Positions 4,916 to 11,767 of a stretch of 13,665 nt of DNA are shown here, piece by piece (positions within the stretch are counted from its first letter, which is position 1; every line of letters begins with the position of its first letter). Below the pieces are notes generated by a model. That model did no database searches, had not been told where the DNA came from, and worked only from the letters and a program-made list of their open reading frames with translations. The stretch comes from an uncultured Tidjanibacter sp. GTDB taxonomy: Bacteria; Bacteroidota; Bacteroidia; Bacteroidales; Rikenellaceae. The position numbers and the translations under genes were made by a program. The stretch is taken from assembly GCA_934663885.1 (NCBI GenBank), contig CAKUKW010000032.1, positions 1 through 13,665 on the forward strand, in the 5' to 3' direction.

Positions 4916-7072
4916 CTATTCGTCCTTGTCCTCTTCGGCGTATGCCTTGAGCAGTTTATCCTGCACGTCCGCCGGAGCCTGTTCGTAAGCGTAGAATTTC
5001 ATCGTGTAAGTCGCGCGGCCGTTAGTCAGCGAGCTGAGCGTCGTCGAATAACGGTAAAGTTCGGCGAGGGGAACGCGTGCGTTCAGCTTGTCGAGGCCCC
5101 CTTCCGAGTTCATTCCCTCAATCATCGCGCGGCGGTTCTGCAGGTCGCTCATAACGTCGCCCATCTTGTCCGACGGAACGAGTACTTCGACACTGTAAAT
5201 AGGCTCCATGATCTTCGGGCCGGCTTTCTTAAAGGCCTCCTTGAAGGCGTTACGTCCCGCGAGCTTAAAGGAGATTTCGTTAGAGTCAACCGGGTGCATC
5301 TTACCGTCGTAAACGATAACGCGGATATCGCGGGCGTAGGAGCCGGTGAGCGGCCCTTCCTCCATTTTTTCCATGATACCCTTGAGGATAGCCGGCATGA
5401 AACGCGCGTCGATTGCGCCGCCGACGATAGCGCTGTAATATTGCAGCTTGCCGCCCCATTCCATTTCGTATTCCTCTTTGTTCTTGACGTTCAACTGCAG
5501 CTCCTTGCCGTCGACCTTGTACTTGCCCGGATCTCCGATACCTTCGTAATAAGGTTCGATAACCATGTGAACCTCTCCGAACTGGCCCGCGCCGCCCGAC
5601 TGTTTCTTATGGCGGTAGTCTGCCGCCGCCGTCTTGGTGATCGTTTCGCGGTAAGGTATCTTAGGAGCGAAGTACTCTATCTCGATCTTGTTATTGGTAA
5701 GGATCTGGTCGCGGAGCACTTTGAGGTGCAGCTCGCCCTGGCCCTGTATAATCGTCTGTTTCAATTCTTTGGAATATTCCACAAGCAACGTCGGGTCTTC
5801 GTTCTTGGCCTTGTTGAGGATTTCGCCCAGTTTTTCGTCGTCGCTCTGGTTGACGGCTTTCACGGCTGCCCTGTATTTGGGCTCGGGGAAAATCATCGGG
5901 GATATCTTGACGTCCTGTCCCGGTACAGCGAGGGTGTCGCCGGTGCGTGTCGCTTTGAGCTTTACCGTACAGCCGATGTCGCCCGCCATGAATTCGGTAA
6001 CTTTAGTACGGTTCTTACCCGCTACGGCAAATAACTGGGAAATTTTTTCCTTATTGTCCGAACGGGTGTTGACAAGCTCCATACCTTCGGTGACCTTGCC
6101 GCTAACAACTCGGAAGTAGCTGATCTCTCCCACGTGCGATTCGTTCGAGCTCTTGAAGACGAAGATGATGGCCGGACCGTTCGAGTCCGCTTTAATCTCC
6201 TTGCCGTTGACGTCGGTCATCGGACGGGCCTGGTCGGGGCTCGGAGCCACGTTGGTGATGAACTCCATGATGCGTTTCGTGCCGATGTCTTTTTTCGCCG
6301 AAGCGCAGAAAACGGGCATAAAATCGCGGTTGGTAATACCGAGGCGCATGCCGAGGCGTATCTCGTCCGCCGTAAGGTCGCCTTCCTCGAAATATTTGTT
6401 CATCAGGGTCTCGTCGTTCTCGGCTGCTGCCTCGAGAAGCTGTTCGCGCAGCTCGGCCGCCTTGTCGGCATGCTCTGCCGGTATGTCGAGTTCTTCGCGG
6501 GTTCCGTTCTCGTCTTTGAAGCGGTACATCTTCATCAGCAGTACGTCGATGAAAGAATTGAAACCGTCACCTGCATTAACAGGGAACTGCACCAGTACCG
6601 GTTTTACTTTCGATGAAGAAGCTATGCTCTCTATCGTCGAGTCCCAGTTAGCCTTGTCATGGTCGAGCTGGTTGACGACACCTATGAGCGGAAGTTTGTA
6701 CTGCGCCGCGTAACGGCTCTGTATCTCGCTGCCGACCTCGAAGCCGTTCTGCGCATTAAACAGCATAAGGCCCACGTCCGAAATTTTGAAAGCGGAGAAG
6801 AGCCCCCCGTTAAAGTCGTCCGAGCCCGGTGCATCTATGATGTTGAGTTTCTTATTCATGAATTCGGCGTGAAGAATTGCCGAGTAAATGCTTCGCCTGT
6901 TGCTGTGCTCTATGTCCGTGTTGTCGGAGAGGGTGTTCTCGTTATCTATACTACCCCTGCGGTCGATGACCTTACCCTCGAAAGCCATGGCTTCGGCAAA
7001 GGTAGTTTTCCCCGAGCCGGGAGACCCGAGGAGAACAACGTTCTTAATTTCAGATGTTTGGTACGTTTTCAT
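4916..7072 (-). CDS. fusA2: EF-G paralogue of the Bacteroides EF-G2 type
   Basis: A 718-residue, full-length EF-G-like protein: G domain about 1-280, domain II about 290-390, domains III-V to the end. Domain IV/V blocks are well kept (YRHKKQSGGAGQFGEVHMVI, GPLTGSYARDIRV, KMHPVDSNEISFKLAGRNAF, MGDVMSDLQNRRAMIEGM). The GTP-binding motifs are altered. G1 is GSPGSGKTT (16-24) instead of AHxDAGKTT. Switch I reads RRSIY where EF-G has RGITI, losing the Mg-binding Thr. G3 is DAPGS (80-84) instead of DTPGH, losing the catalytic His. G4 is NQLD (134-137) instead of NKxD. This matches the family of B. thetaiotaomicron EF-G2 (BT2167, fusA2), which I recall as supporting translation without GTP hydrolysis, induced by the regulator Cur during carbon limitation and needed for gut colonisation. 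It is monocistronic. The symbol is by family resemblance; it is not the housekeeping fusA. Confidence 0.92.
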   Translation of the reverse strand: MKTYQTSEIKNVVLLGSPGSGKTTFAEAMAFEGKVIDRRGSIDNENTLSDNTDIEHSNRRSIYSAILHAEFMNKKLNIIDAPGSDDFNGGLFSAFKISDVGLMLFNAQNGFEVGSEIQSRYAAQYKLPLIGVVNQLDHDKANWDSTIESIASSSKVKPVLVQFPVNAGDGFNSFIDVLLMKMYRFKDENGTREELDIPAEHADKAAELREQLLEAAAENDETLMNKYFEEGDLTADEIRLGMRLGITNRDFMPVFCASAKKDIGTKRIMEFITNVAPSPDQARPMTDVNGKEIKADSNGPAIIFVFKSSNESHVGEISYFRVVSGKVTEGMELVNTRSDNKEKISQLFAVAGKNRTKVTEFMAGDIGCTVKLKATRTGDTLAVPGQDVKISPMIFPEPKYRAAVKAVNQSDDEKLGEILNKAKNEDPTLLVEYSKELKQTIIQGQGELHLKVLRDQILTNNKIEIEYFAPKIPYRETITKTAAADYRHKKQSGGAGQFGEVHMVIEPYYEGIGDPGKYKVDGKELQLNVKNKEEYEMEWGGKLQYYSAIVGGAIDARFMPAILKGIMEKMEEGPLTGSYARDIRVIVYDGKMHPVDSNEISFKLAGRNAFKEAFKKAGPKIMEPIYSVEVLVPSDKMGDVMSDLQNRRAMIEGMNSEGGLDKLNARVPLAELYRYSTTLSSLTNGRATYTMKFYAYEQAPADVQDKLLKAYAEEDKDE

Positions 7073-7130
7073 GGTATGTTATATGTTTAGATTACTATGA
7101 TGCTTTCCTGTTCCCTGGAATTTTGGCCCC

Positions 7131-7162
7131 TAAATATAGGAAATGTCGTTAAATAATCAAAA
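7131..7162 (-). promoter_or_regulatory. Promoter of the EF-G paralogue
   Basis: On the minus strand TTTTG (complement of 7158-7162) is followed after 19 bases by TATATTTA (complement of 7131-7138), seven of eight matches in the -7 region. Transcription would start near 7124, giving a leader of about 52 bases before 7072. A Cur-type activator site upstream is plausible by analogy with Bacteroides but cannot be recognised here. Confidence 0.6.
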
Positions 7163-7268
7163 CGGAGATGGAATTATGACTGTTATTTATTTTTTTTAAA
7201 CTCCTTTAAAGATGATAGACTATGCGGAAATTAGTCTTCGAAACGCTGGAGGCTAAGGATTAACCTGA

Positions 7269-7577
7269 GGAAATGAAATACTCCGAAAACCAGAGAAGCT
7301 TGAGACCGATTTGATCTTCATAATGAGGGTTGAGGCAGATGATCCGGAATTCATGGACGCTTTGGCCGAACAGGATTTTCATTATCCGGTATTGTGCGAC
7401 GAAGGGGGCGAATTCGAGAAATACAACCTCCTGCCCCGGAACGCAATGCTCAATACGTTTTTCTTGGATAAAGACAATAAAGTCATATTGATAGGCTCCC
7501 CTCTACTGGGAAGTTCCATGAAAAAGGCGTTTTACGACGCTATGAGGTTATCTCCACATGGGAGTCAAATAAAGTGA
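7269..7577 (+). pseudogene. C-terminal fragment of a thioredoxin-like protein
   Basis: The frame opens after TGA 7266-7268, has a TTG at 7311 and ends at 7577. It encodes LIFIMRVEADDPEFMDALAE, FHYPVLCDEGGEFEKYNLLP, and LNTFFLDKDNKVILIGSPLL. This is the second half of a thioredoxin/peroxiredoxin-like fold: strand, helix, 'YPV..D' element, an N-cap loop, then 'TFlLDkdnKVi.iG.P', as in Bacteroidales thioredoxin-like lipoproteins. The first strand and the active-site CxxC or single-Cys helix are missing, and no N-terminal half is found in any frame in the preceding 200 bases. It is most simply a truncated, non-functional gene; internal starts would give about 88 residues without a redox centre. 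It opens an A/T-rich stretch of broken genes. Confidence 0.6.
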
Positions 7578-7696
7578 TGCAACATAATTAAACGAACGGA
7601 AATTATTTTTCGGAAACTTTATCAGATAAAATCTCCGCCAGGTATAAAACTAATTTTTATTACCTTAACTTATTACATTTATGAAAAATAAAAATA

Positions 7697-8359
7697 TTGC
7701 TTTACCCGCTCTGCTATTTATTCCTGACGTCCTGCATGTCAACTGTTTCCATGTCTAAAGAGGATGCTTTCAGAGTCGACCTTGCCGATTTCCATCAGTA
7801 TGTGAGCGAATTGACAGTAGATTCCTATGGAATATTCAACGAGAATAGCCTTCTCCTTTTGAATAGCAGACTCCGCGAATTAAGCCTGAGGTATGATTTC
7901 ATTACTCCGGCCGCCGAAGCGAGGTATTATAAAGCGATCTACGGCCACGACACGAGATCGGGTGAGGCATGGGATTTCTATGATTATCTATCCTGGCTTG
8001 AGCAAAACGCCACGCCTGAATATATGAGTTTTATTTTCAAATGGATGGTGTATGAAGATTTGGATCCCAATCCGAAAAGGATATATGATAACGAATTGTT
8101 GTTGCCGAACGAAAAGGTGTCTTTAGTGTTGTTACATTCTATGTTAATTAAAGCCAATATAAAGAACAATGAAACATATTTTTACATCAGCGTTATTATT
8201 CAGGGGGTAATCGTGGCTGCTGCTATCGGAATGTTTTGCGTGAAAATGGCAAGAAAAAAAGAGTTCGACTGGGGGCTCGTGCTTTTCATTCTTATTTTCT
8301 CATTGATGCTGTTCTATACCATCGACGATTATTCGAATCCGCTGTATGGAATCGGTTAA
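7697..8359 (+). CDS. Lipoprotein with a C-terminal two-helix membrane module, signal peptide apparently frameshifted
   Basis: No family is recognised. As it stands the frame opens at TTG 7697 and gives 220 residues beginning MLYPLCYLFLTSC, which ends in a lipobox (LTSC) but lacks a basic n-region. ATG 7681, which has the best leader, is one base out of frame and yields only 25 residues. Removing one A from either A5 run (7684-7688 or 7690-7694) would give MKIKILLYPLCYLFLTSC or MKNKILLYPLCYLFLTSC, textbook lipoprotein signals. The gene is therefore frameshifted, phase-variable or carries a base error. After the Cys comes a polar, helical region of about 140 residues, then two membrane helices (YFYISVIIQGVIVAAAIGMF and LVLFILIFSLMLFYTI) separated by the basic loop KMARKKEFDWG, ending DDYSNPLYGIG. 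The last 60 residues are repeated in the downstream gene. Confidence 0.6.
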   Translation: MLYPLCYLFLTSCMSTVSMSKEDAFRVDLADFHQYVSELTVDSYGIFNENSLLLLNSRLRELSLRYDFITPAAEARYYKAIYGHDTRSGEAWDFYDYLSWLEQNATPEYMSFIFKWMVYEDLDPNPKRIYDNELLLPNEKVSLVLLHSMLIKANIKNNETYFYISVIIQGVIVAAAIGMFCVKMARKKEFDWGLVLFILIFSLMLFYTIDDYSNPLYGIG

Positions 8360-8398
8360 AGCATTTTCATCAGGACTAATTATAAAGAAATCCGCGTT

Positions 8399-8755
8399 AT
8401 GATGAAACATGTAATAGGAAACTCGTACAACATATAGAAAGGCTGCCGGGTCGAAAGAATCGAAGAAAAAGGAAGGAACTATGCTTCCACAATACTTGTA
8501 TGGGGCATGGTCATACTTATGTTTCTTTTCGCGTCCCTTACATATCTCATTAATAATCATGACATATATTATTACGTTAATTTCACTTTGAAGGGACTGC
8601 TAATTATTGGCCTGGTAGTGATGTTGTTCGTAAAGATAAAACGAAGGAAAGAGTTTGACTGGGGGCTGATAATATTGGTGATTGTTTTTTCATTTATGTT
8701 TTTTTATAATATTAATGAATACTTCGATCCACTCTATGGGATCAGGAAAAATTAA
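8399..8755 (+). pseudogene. Second copy of the two-helix membrane module, interrupted by TAG
   Basis: ATG 8399 opens a frame that hits TAG at 8435-8437 after 12 codons; the same frame then continues without interruption to 8755. The intact part after ATG 8507 gives 82 residues. Its last 60 or so align with the preceding gene: NNHDIYYYVNFTLKGLLIIG against NNETYFYISVIIQGVIVAAA, then KEFDWGLIILVIVFSFMFFY against KEFDWGLVLFILIFSLMLFY, both ending in PLYGI. Between TAG and 8507 the residues KGCRVERIEEKGRNYASTIL look like genuine coding sequence. This favours a nonsense-mutated gene of about 118 residues over a start at 8507. Two membrane helices flank the basic loop KIKRRKEFDW. Function is unknown; translation from 8507 could still make a small membrane protein. 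Confidence 0.55.
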
Positions 8756-8756
8756 A

Positions 8757-8783
8757 AAAGCGCCTGAATTTTACGGGCGCTTT
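8757..8783 (+). terminator. Intrinsic terminator ending the membrane-gene stretch
   Basis: Arms AAAGCGCC (8757-8764) and GGCGCTTT (8776-8783) form a perfect eight-base stem directly after the stop codon at 8755, with flanking A and T bases. It isolates mnmA from the genes upstream. Confidence 0.75.
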
Positions 8784-8795
8784 CTGATTGCCGGA

Positions 8796-8827
8796 GTTGG
8801 CATGATGTGCAAAAAACCGTAATTTTG
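8796..8827 (+). promoter_or_regulatory. Promoter of mnmA
   Basis: GTTG at 8796-8799 and TAATTTTG at 8820-8827 (full match to TAnnTTTG) are separated by 20 bases. Transcription would start near 8834, about 60 bases before the mnmA start. Confidence 0.6.
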
Positions 8828-8894
8828 CGGCGGCCGGGGATGCGGGCCGGAAATCATTACTGCCGCAAGCCCGTATATTGCTACCAAAAGGAAC

Positions 8895-10076
8895 ATGAAA
8901 AAGGAAAGGGTTGTCATAGGTTTGTCGGGGGGAGTGGATTCTTCGGTGGCGGCGTATCTGCTGAAAGAGCGGGGGTACGACGTCGTGGGACTTTTCATGA
9001 TCAACTGGCACGATACCACCGGAACCCTGGAAGGCGACTGTCCGTGGTACGACGACCGTGTTTTCGCTGAACTGGTGGCCAAGAGGCTCGACATTCCCTT
9101 CCATGTAGTCGACCTGAGCGAAGACTACCGCACCCGCGTGGTGGACTATATGTTTTCCGAATACGAAAAGGGACGCACCCCGAATCCCGACGTGCTGTGT
9201 AACCGTGAGATAAAGTTCGACGTTTTCCTGAAGGAGGCCCTGAAACTTGGGGCCGATTATGTCGCCACGGGACATTACTGCCGCAGCAGGAACGATGTAG
9301 TGGAAGGAAAGGCATACCACCGACTGCTTGCCGGGACCGACCCCAATAAAGACCAGAGCTATTTCCTTTGCCAGCTTTCCCAGGAGCAGCTTTCGCGGTC
9401 ACTGTTCCCGATAGGGGAATTGTTGAAATCAGAAGTCCGTCGTATCGCTGAAGAACAAAAACTGGCTACGGCTAAAAGAAAAGACTCCCAGGGGATTTGT
9501 TTTGTAGGCAAAGTCGATCTACCCGTATTCCTTCAGCAAAAACTGACTGCAAAAAAGGGTGATATCATAGAAATTCCTGCGGACTGGAAAGGGTATTCCG
9601 CCGCCGATGCCGGTACAGGGTTGCCTGAACTGGCCGCTCCTTACAGGTATTCTCCTGCCGATGGAAAGAAAGCGGGGGAGCACAACGGAGCCCATTTCTT
9701 TACAATAGGCCAGCGCAAGGGCCTGGGGGTGGGAGGCCGGAAGGAGCCGCTGTTCATTATCGGTACAGATGTGGAGCGCAATATCGTATATGTGGGGGAA
9801 GGTTACTCTCATCCGGGACTCTTCCGCAACGGACTTTATATTCGTCCAGGCGAAATGCATTGGATAAGTCCAGACAGGATTTTGCCGCCCGGCTCTTCCG
9901 CCCGTTATTCGGTACGTATCCGCTACCGCCAACCATTGCAGCAGGCGACGCTTTATACGAGTGCTGAAGGCTCCTATATGATCTTCGATGAGCCCCAGCG
10001 CGGTATAACCCCCGGGCAGTTTGCGGCGTGGTATTCTGGCGACGAACTCGTGGGGTCGGGCGTAATACACGAATAA
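8895..10076 (+). CDS. mnmA: tRNA-specific 2-thiouridylase MnmA
   Basis: A 393-residue enzyme that adenylates and thiolates U34 of tRNA-Lys, -Glu and -Gln in the cytoplasm, taking sulfur relayed from a cysteine desulfurase. The N-terminal PP-loop SGGVDSS (11-17) binds ATP. The catalytic pair are Cys102 in [12 protein letters not shown] and Cys202 in [10 protein letters not shown]. The tRNA-recognition block ATGHY (124-128) and KDQSYFL (152-158) are present, and the central domain carries [13 protein letters not shown] (269-281). Between KGDIIEIP and GEHNGAHFF there is an extra segment of roughly 25 residues (about 230-258) compared with the E. coli enzyme; it may be a lineage-specific loop. 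The C-terminal beta-barrel ends [20 protein letters not shown], as expected. It has its own promoter and follows a terminator. All key residues are intact. Confidence 0.97.
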   Translation: MKKERVVIGLSGGVDSSVAAYLLKERGYDVVGLFMINWHDTTGTLEGDCPWYDDRVFAELVAKRLDIPFHVVDLSEDYRTRVVDYMFSEYEKGRTPNPDVLCNREIKFDVFLKEALKLGADYVATGHYCRSRNDVVEGKAYHRLLAGTDPNKDQSYFLCQLSQEQLSRSLFPIGELLKSEVRRIAEEQKLATAKRKDSQGICFVGKVDLPVFLQQKLTAKKGDIIEIPADWKGYSAADAGTGLPELAAPYRYSPADGKKAGEHNGAHFFTIGQRKGLGVGGRKEPLFIIGTDVERNIVYVGEGYSHPGLFRNGLYIRPGEMHWISPDRILPPGSSARYSVRIRYRQPLQQATLYTSAEGSYMIFDEPQRGITPGQFAAWYSGDELVGSGVIHE

Positions 10077-10167
10077 TCCGTTTCTTTCGGGTTCCGAATT
10101 TTCCGGTTGTTAATAAATAGGGGATAATTTTATCTGTATGCCGGCAATTTACCGTGCGTTGCTGCGT

Positions 10168-10175
10168 TATCTTTG
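10168..10175 (+). promoter_or_regulatory. Likely promoter -7 element for the DUF3467 gene
   Basis: TATCTTTG at 10168-10175 fits TAnnTTTG exactly, about 59 bases before the start at 10234. No good TTTG is found 19-21 bases upstream, so the -33 half is weak or activator-dependent. Confidence 0.45.
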
Positions 10176-10233
10176 CAAAGCAATCAATTAACCGGGGGCT
10201 TCATATTACCCGCGGCAATAAAAATCTAATATT

Positions 10234-10545
10234 ATGTCACAGCAGAAACATCAGATAGATGTCGAACTCGACCAGGAAGTATCGCAGGGGCAGTATGCCA
10301 ATCTGGCGATAATATCGCATTCGACTTCGGAGTTCGTGCTCGACTTCGCGGCAGTGTTGCCGGGAGTCCCGAAAGCAAAGGTCAAAAGCCGCATTATACT
10401 CTCTCCGGAGCACGCTAAAAGGCTCCTGCTTTCGCTTCAGGAAAATGTGGGGAGGTATGAGAAAAATGTGGGCCCCATAGAAATCAAGCAGGGCATGCCC
10501 GGAACCGGCGACGGAAACAAAGGCTTCAATATGGGCGAGGCTTAA
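10234..10545 (+). CDS. DUF3467 family protein
   Basis: A 103-residue cytoplasmic protein with the features of DUF3467: GQYANLAIISHSTSEFVLDF, an ilspEHAKRLL segment (about 61-71), and a final NVGRYEKNVGPIEI. It is predicted as beta strands followed by a helix, resembling a small dimeric beta-sandwich. The biochemical role of the family is unknown to me; members occur widely in Bacteroidota and are usually about this size. It stands as a single gene between its own promoter and a strong terminator. The tail after about residue 85 (PGTGDGNKGFNMGEA) looks disordered. The start ATG 10234 follows an A/T-rich leader. Confidence 0.88.
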   Translation: MSQQKHQIDVELDQEVSQGQYANLAIISHSTSEFVLDFAAVLPGVPKAKVKSRIILSPEHAKRLLLSLQENVGRYEKNVGPIEIKQGMPGTGDGNKGFNMGEA

Positions 10546-10560
10546 CGGCCGGTCAGCAGC

Positions 10561-10600
10561 AATAAAAATAGCAGGGAGACATTTCCCTGCTATTTTTATT
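10561..10600. terminator. Long bidirectional terminator between convergent genes
   Basis: A perfect 17-base stem, AATAAAAATAGCAGGGA (10561-10577) with its complement at 10584-10600, has a six-base loop and T-runs on both strands. It ends the rightward DUF3467 gene and the leftward PepSY-like gene. Confidence 0.9.
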
Positions 10601-10615
10601 AAGTAGATTCGGTGA

Positions 10616-11044
10616 TTATTCGGCGGCGACCAGAAGGTTGTTTTGGTCGAACTCGAGCTCCGTCTGGTTGTCAAGTTTAAGCTCATGCCTTTTATTTTCG
10701 CGTTTCGCCTCCACCACCTTTTTATCTTTATGATTCGTATTCACGTATTCGGATATAGCGGGCGGTAATATCTCGCAGGGAACGCAATCCGCTTTACAGT
10801 TGATCTCTTCCCAATTTCCCTGAAGGTCGAATTCAATTTTGCTGCCGTTCTTGAAGTTGACTTCGTAGTCCTGTTCGTCAACGTTGGCATCAGCTATTTC
10901 CCAGCCGGAGAAATGCTGCGTTAAGAATGTCTGGGCCGACTTGGGTAATTCTTCGTACTTCACTGGCTTTTCTTCCGCCGATGCGGAGAAAGGCAGGCTG
11001 AGTCCTATCGTAAGGAGCGCAGCCATTAAAATTTTCTTTTTCAT
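10616..11044 (-). CDS. Exported PepSY-like (DUF2874) protein, copy 1
   Basis: A 142-residue protein with a Sec signal peptide MKKKILMAALLTIGLSLPFS and probable cleavage at ASA-EE (after residue 23). The mature part is two PepSY-like half-repeats: YEELPKSAQTFLTQHFSGWE, then YEVNFKNGSKIEFDLQGNWE, and again ILPPAISEYVNTN followed by HELKLDNQTELEFDQ. This layout (helix PaaA..fl..hf, then two strands ending 'G.W..i') is that of the BLIP-fold PepSY-like family common in Bacteroidota and is assumed periplasmic; a molecular function is not established. It carries three cysteines in a CxxxCxxC arrangement (83, 87, 90), of which only the first is shared with the neighbouring paralogue. It is separated from that paralogue by a terminator, so the two are probably transcribed independently. 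Confidence 0.85.
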   Translation of the reverse strand: MKKKILMAALLTIGLSLPFSASAEEKPVKYEELPKSAQTFLTQHFSGWEIADANVDEQDYEVNFKNGSKIEFDLQGNWEEINCKADCVPCEILPPAISEYVNTNHKDKKVVEAKRENKRHELKLDNQTELEFDQNNLLVAAE

Positions 11045-11141
11045 AATTTCAACGTTTTAGTTTCACCGGTGTTTGGAATAATAACGCTGAAATTCTTCCG
11101 AATGTACGTGGCTTTTGCACAGATAACGATAACATAACAAT

Positions 11142-11171
11142 CGAAAACCGGGCCATCAGGCCCGGTTTTCG
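11142..11171. terminator. Terminator between the two PepSY-like genes
   Basis: Arms CGAAAACCGGGCC (11142-11154) and GGCCCGGTTTTCG (11159-11171) pair perfectly over 13 bases with the loop ATCA. Positioned about 60 bases past the stop of the upstream leftward gene, it ends that transcript before the second copy. Confidence 0.85.
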
Positions 11172-11230
11172 GTCAGAAACAGGCAATTCCCGCCTCTTTA
11201 TGAATTCAGTTGCAGTACGGGTGGCGCATG

Positions 11231-11656
11231 CTAATCGAAACCGAGGAATCGGTTTTTGCTGTCGAATTTAAGTTCTACCCCGTTATCGAGCGTTATCTCA
11301 TACCCGTTGCGATCTTTAGATACGTCAGTAACTCTTCGTTCCGCATAGTTCCCGTTCAGGAAACTGACAATATCATCCGGCAGGACAGCCAGGGGCACAG
11401 AAGAGCCCTTTTCGCAGTCGATTTCCTGCCAGTTTCCTTTCCTGTCGAATTCGATCTTGTTCCCGTTATTAAAGAAAACATCGTATTCCCTGCCCTCCAG
11501 CATAACTCCCATTACTTCCCATGAGGAAAAATTTTGCGAAATAAATTCCTGCGCCTTTGCCGGCAGGCGGCCATAATCTATGGGCCCTTCTTTGGCACAC
11601 GCGGATACACAGATACCGGTAAAAACGAACGTAGCCATCAAAATAATTTTTTTCAT
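11231..11656 (-). CDS. Exported PepSY-like (DUF2874) protein, copy 2, probable lipoprotein
   Basis: A 141-residue paralogue of the neighbouring protein. Shared signatures are LPAKAQEFISQNFSSWEV, REYDVFFNNGNKIEFDRKGN followed by WQEIDC, and a second half-repeat YEITLDNGVELKFDSKNRFL. The signal peptide MKKIILMATFVFTGICVSAC ends in VSAC, which satisfies the lipobox pattern, so this copy is probably lipid-anchored whereas copy 1 is cut by signal peptidase I and soluble. It keeps one cysteine after WQEIDC and lacks the CxxC of copy 1. The pair looks like an old tandem duplication with different localisation. A possible promoter upstream (TATTTTTA with TTG 18 bases before it) is weak. Confidence 0.83.
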   Translation of the reverse strand: MKKIILMATFVFTGICVSACAKEGPIDYGRLPAKAQEFISQNFSSWEVMGVMLEGREYDVFFNNGNKIEFDRKGNWQEIDCEKGSSVPLAVLPDDIVSFLNGNYAERRVTDVSKDRNGYEITLDNGVELKFDSKNRFLGFD

Positions 11657-11734
11657 ATTACTTCTTTATTAGGTTAAAGATAAAAATATCCTCACGAATA
11701 GCGTGCCAACCGTCCCCTACAGGTCATAAAAACC

Positions 11735-11766
11735 CTGAAAACATAATTCCCGGAACCGGTTTTCAG
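11735..11766 (-). terminator. Probable terminator of the aminopeptidase gene
   Basis: Arms CTGAAAAC (11735-11742) and GTTTTCAG (11759-11766) flank a region that itself contains CCGG-AA-CCGG. On the leftward transcript the hairpin begins directly after the stop and is followed by GGGTTTTTA. Confidence 0.55.
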
Positions 11767-11767
11767 T

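Noticed and set aside
5294..6713. Long rightward open frames across the EF-G paralogue
   Set aside because: They lie antisense to an unmistakable full-length EF-G-like gene and have no domain character; long antisense frames are expected in G/C-rich codon-biased genes.
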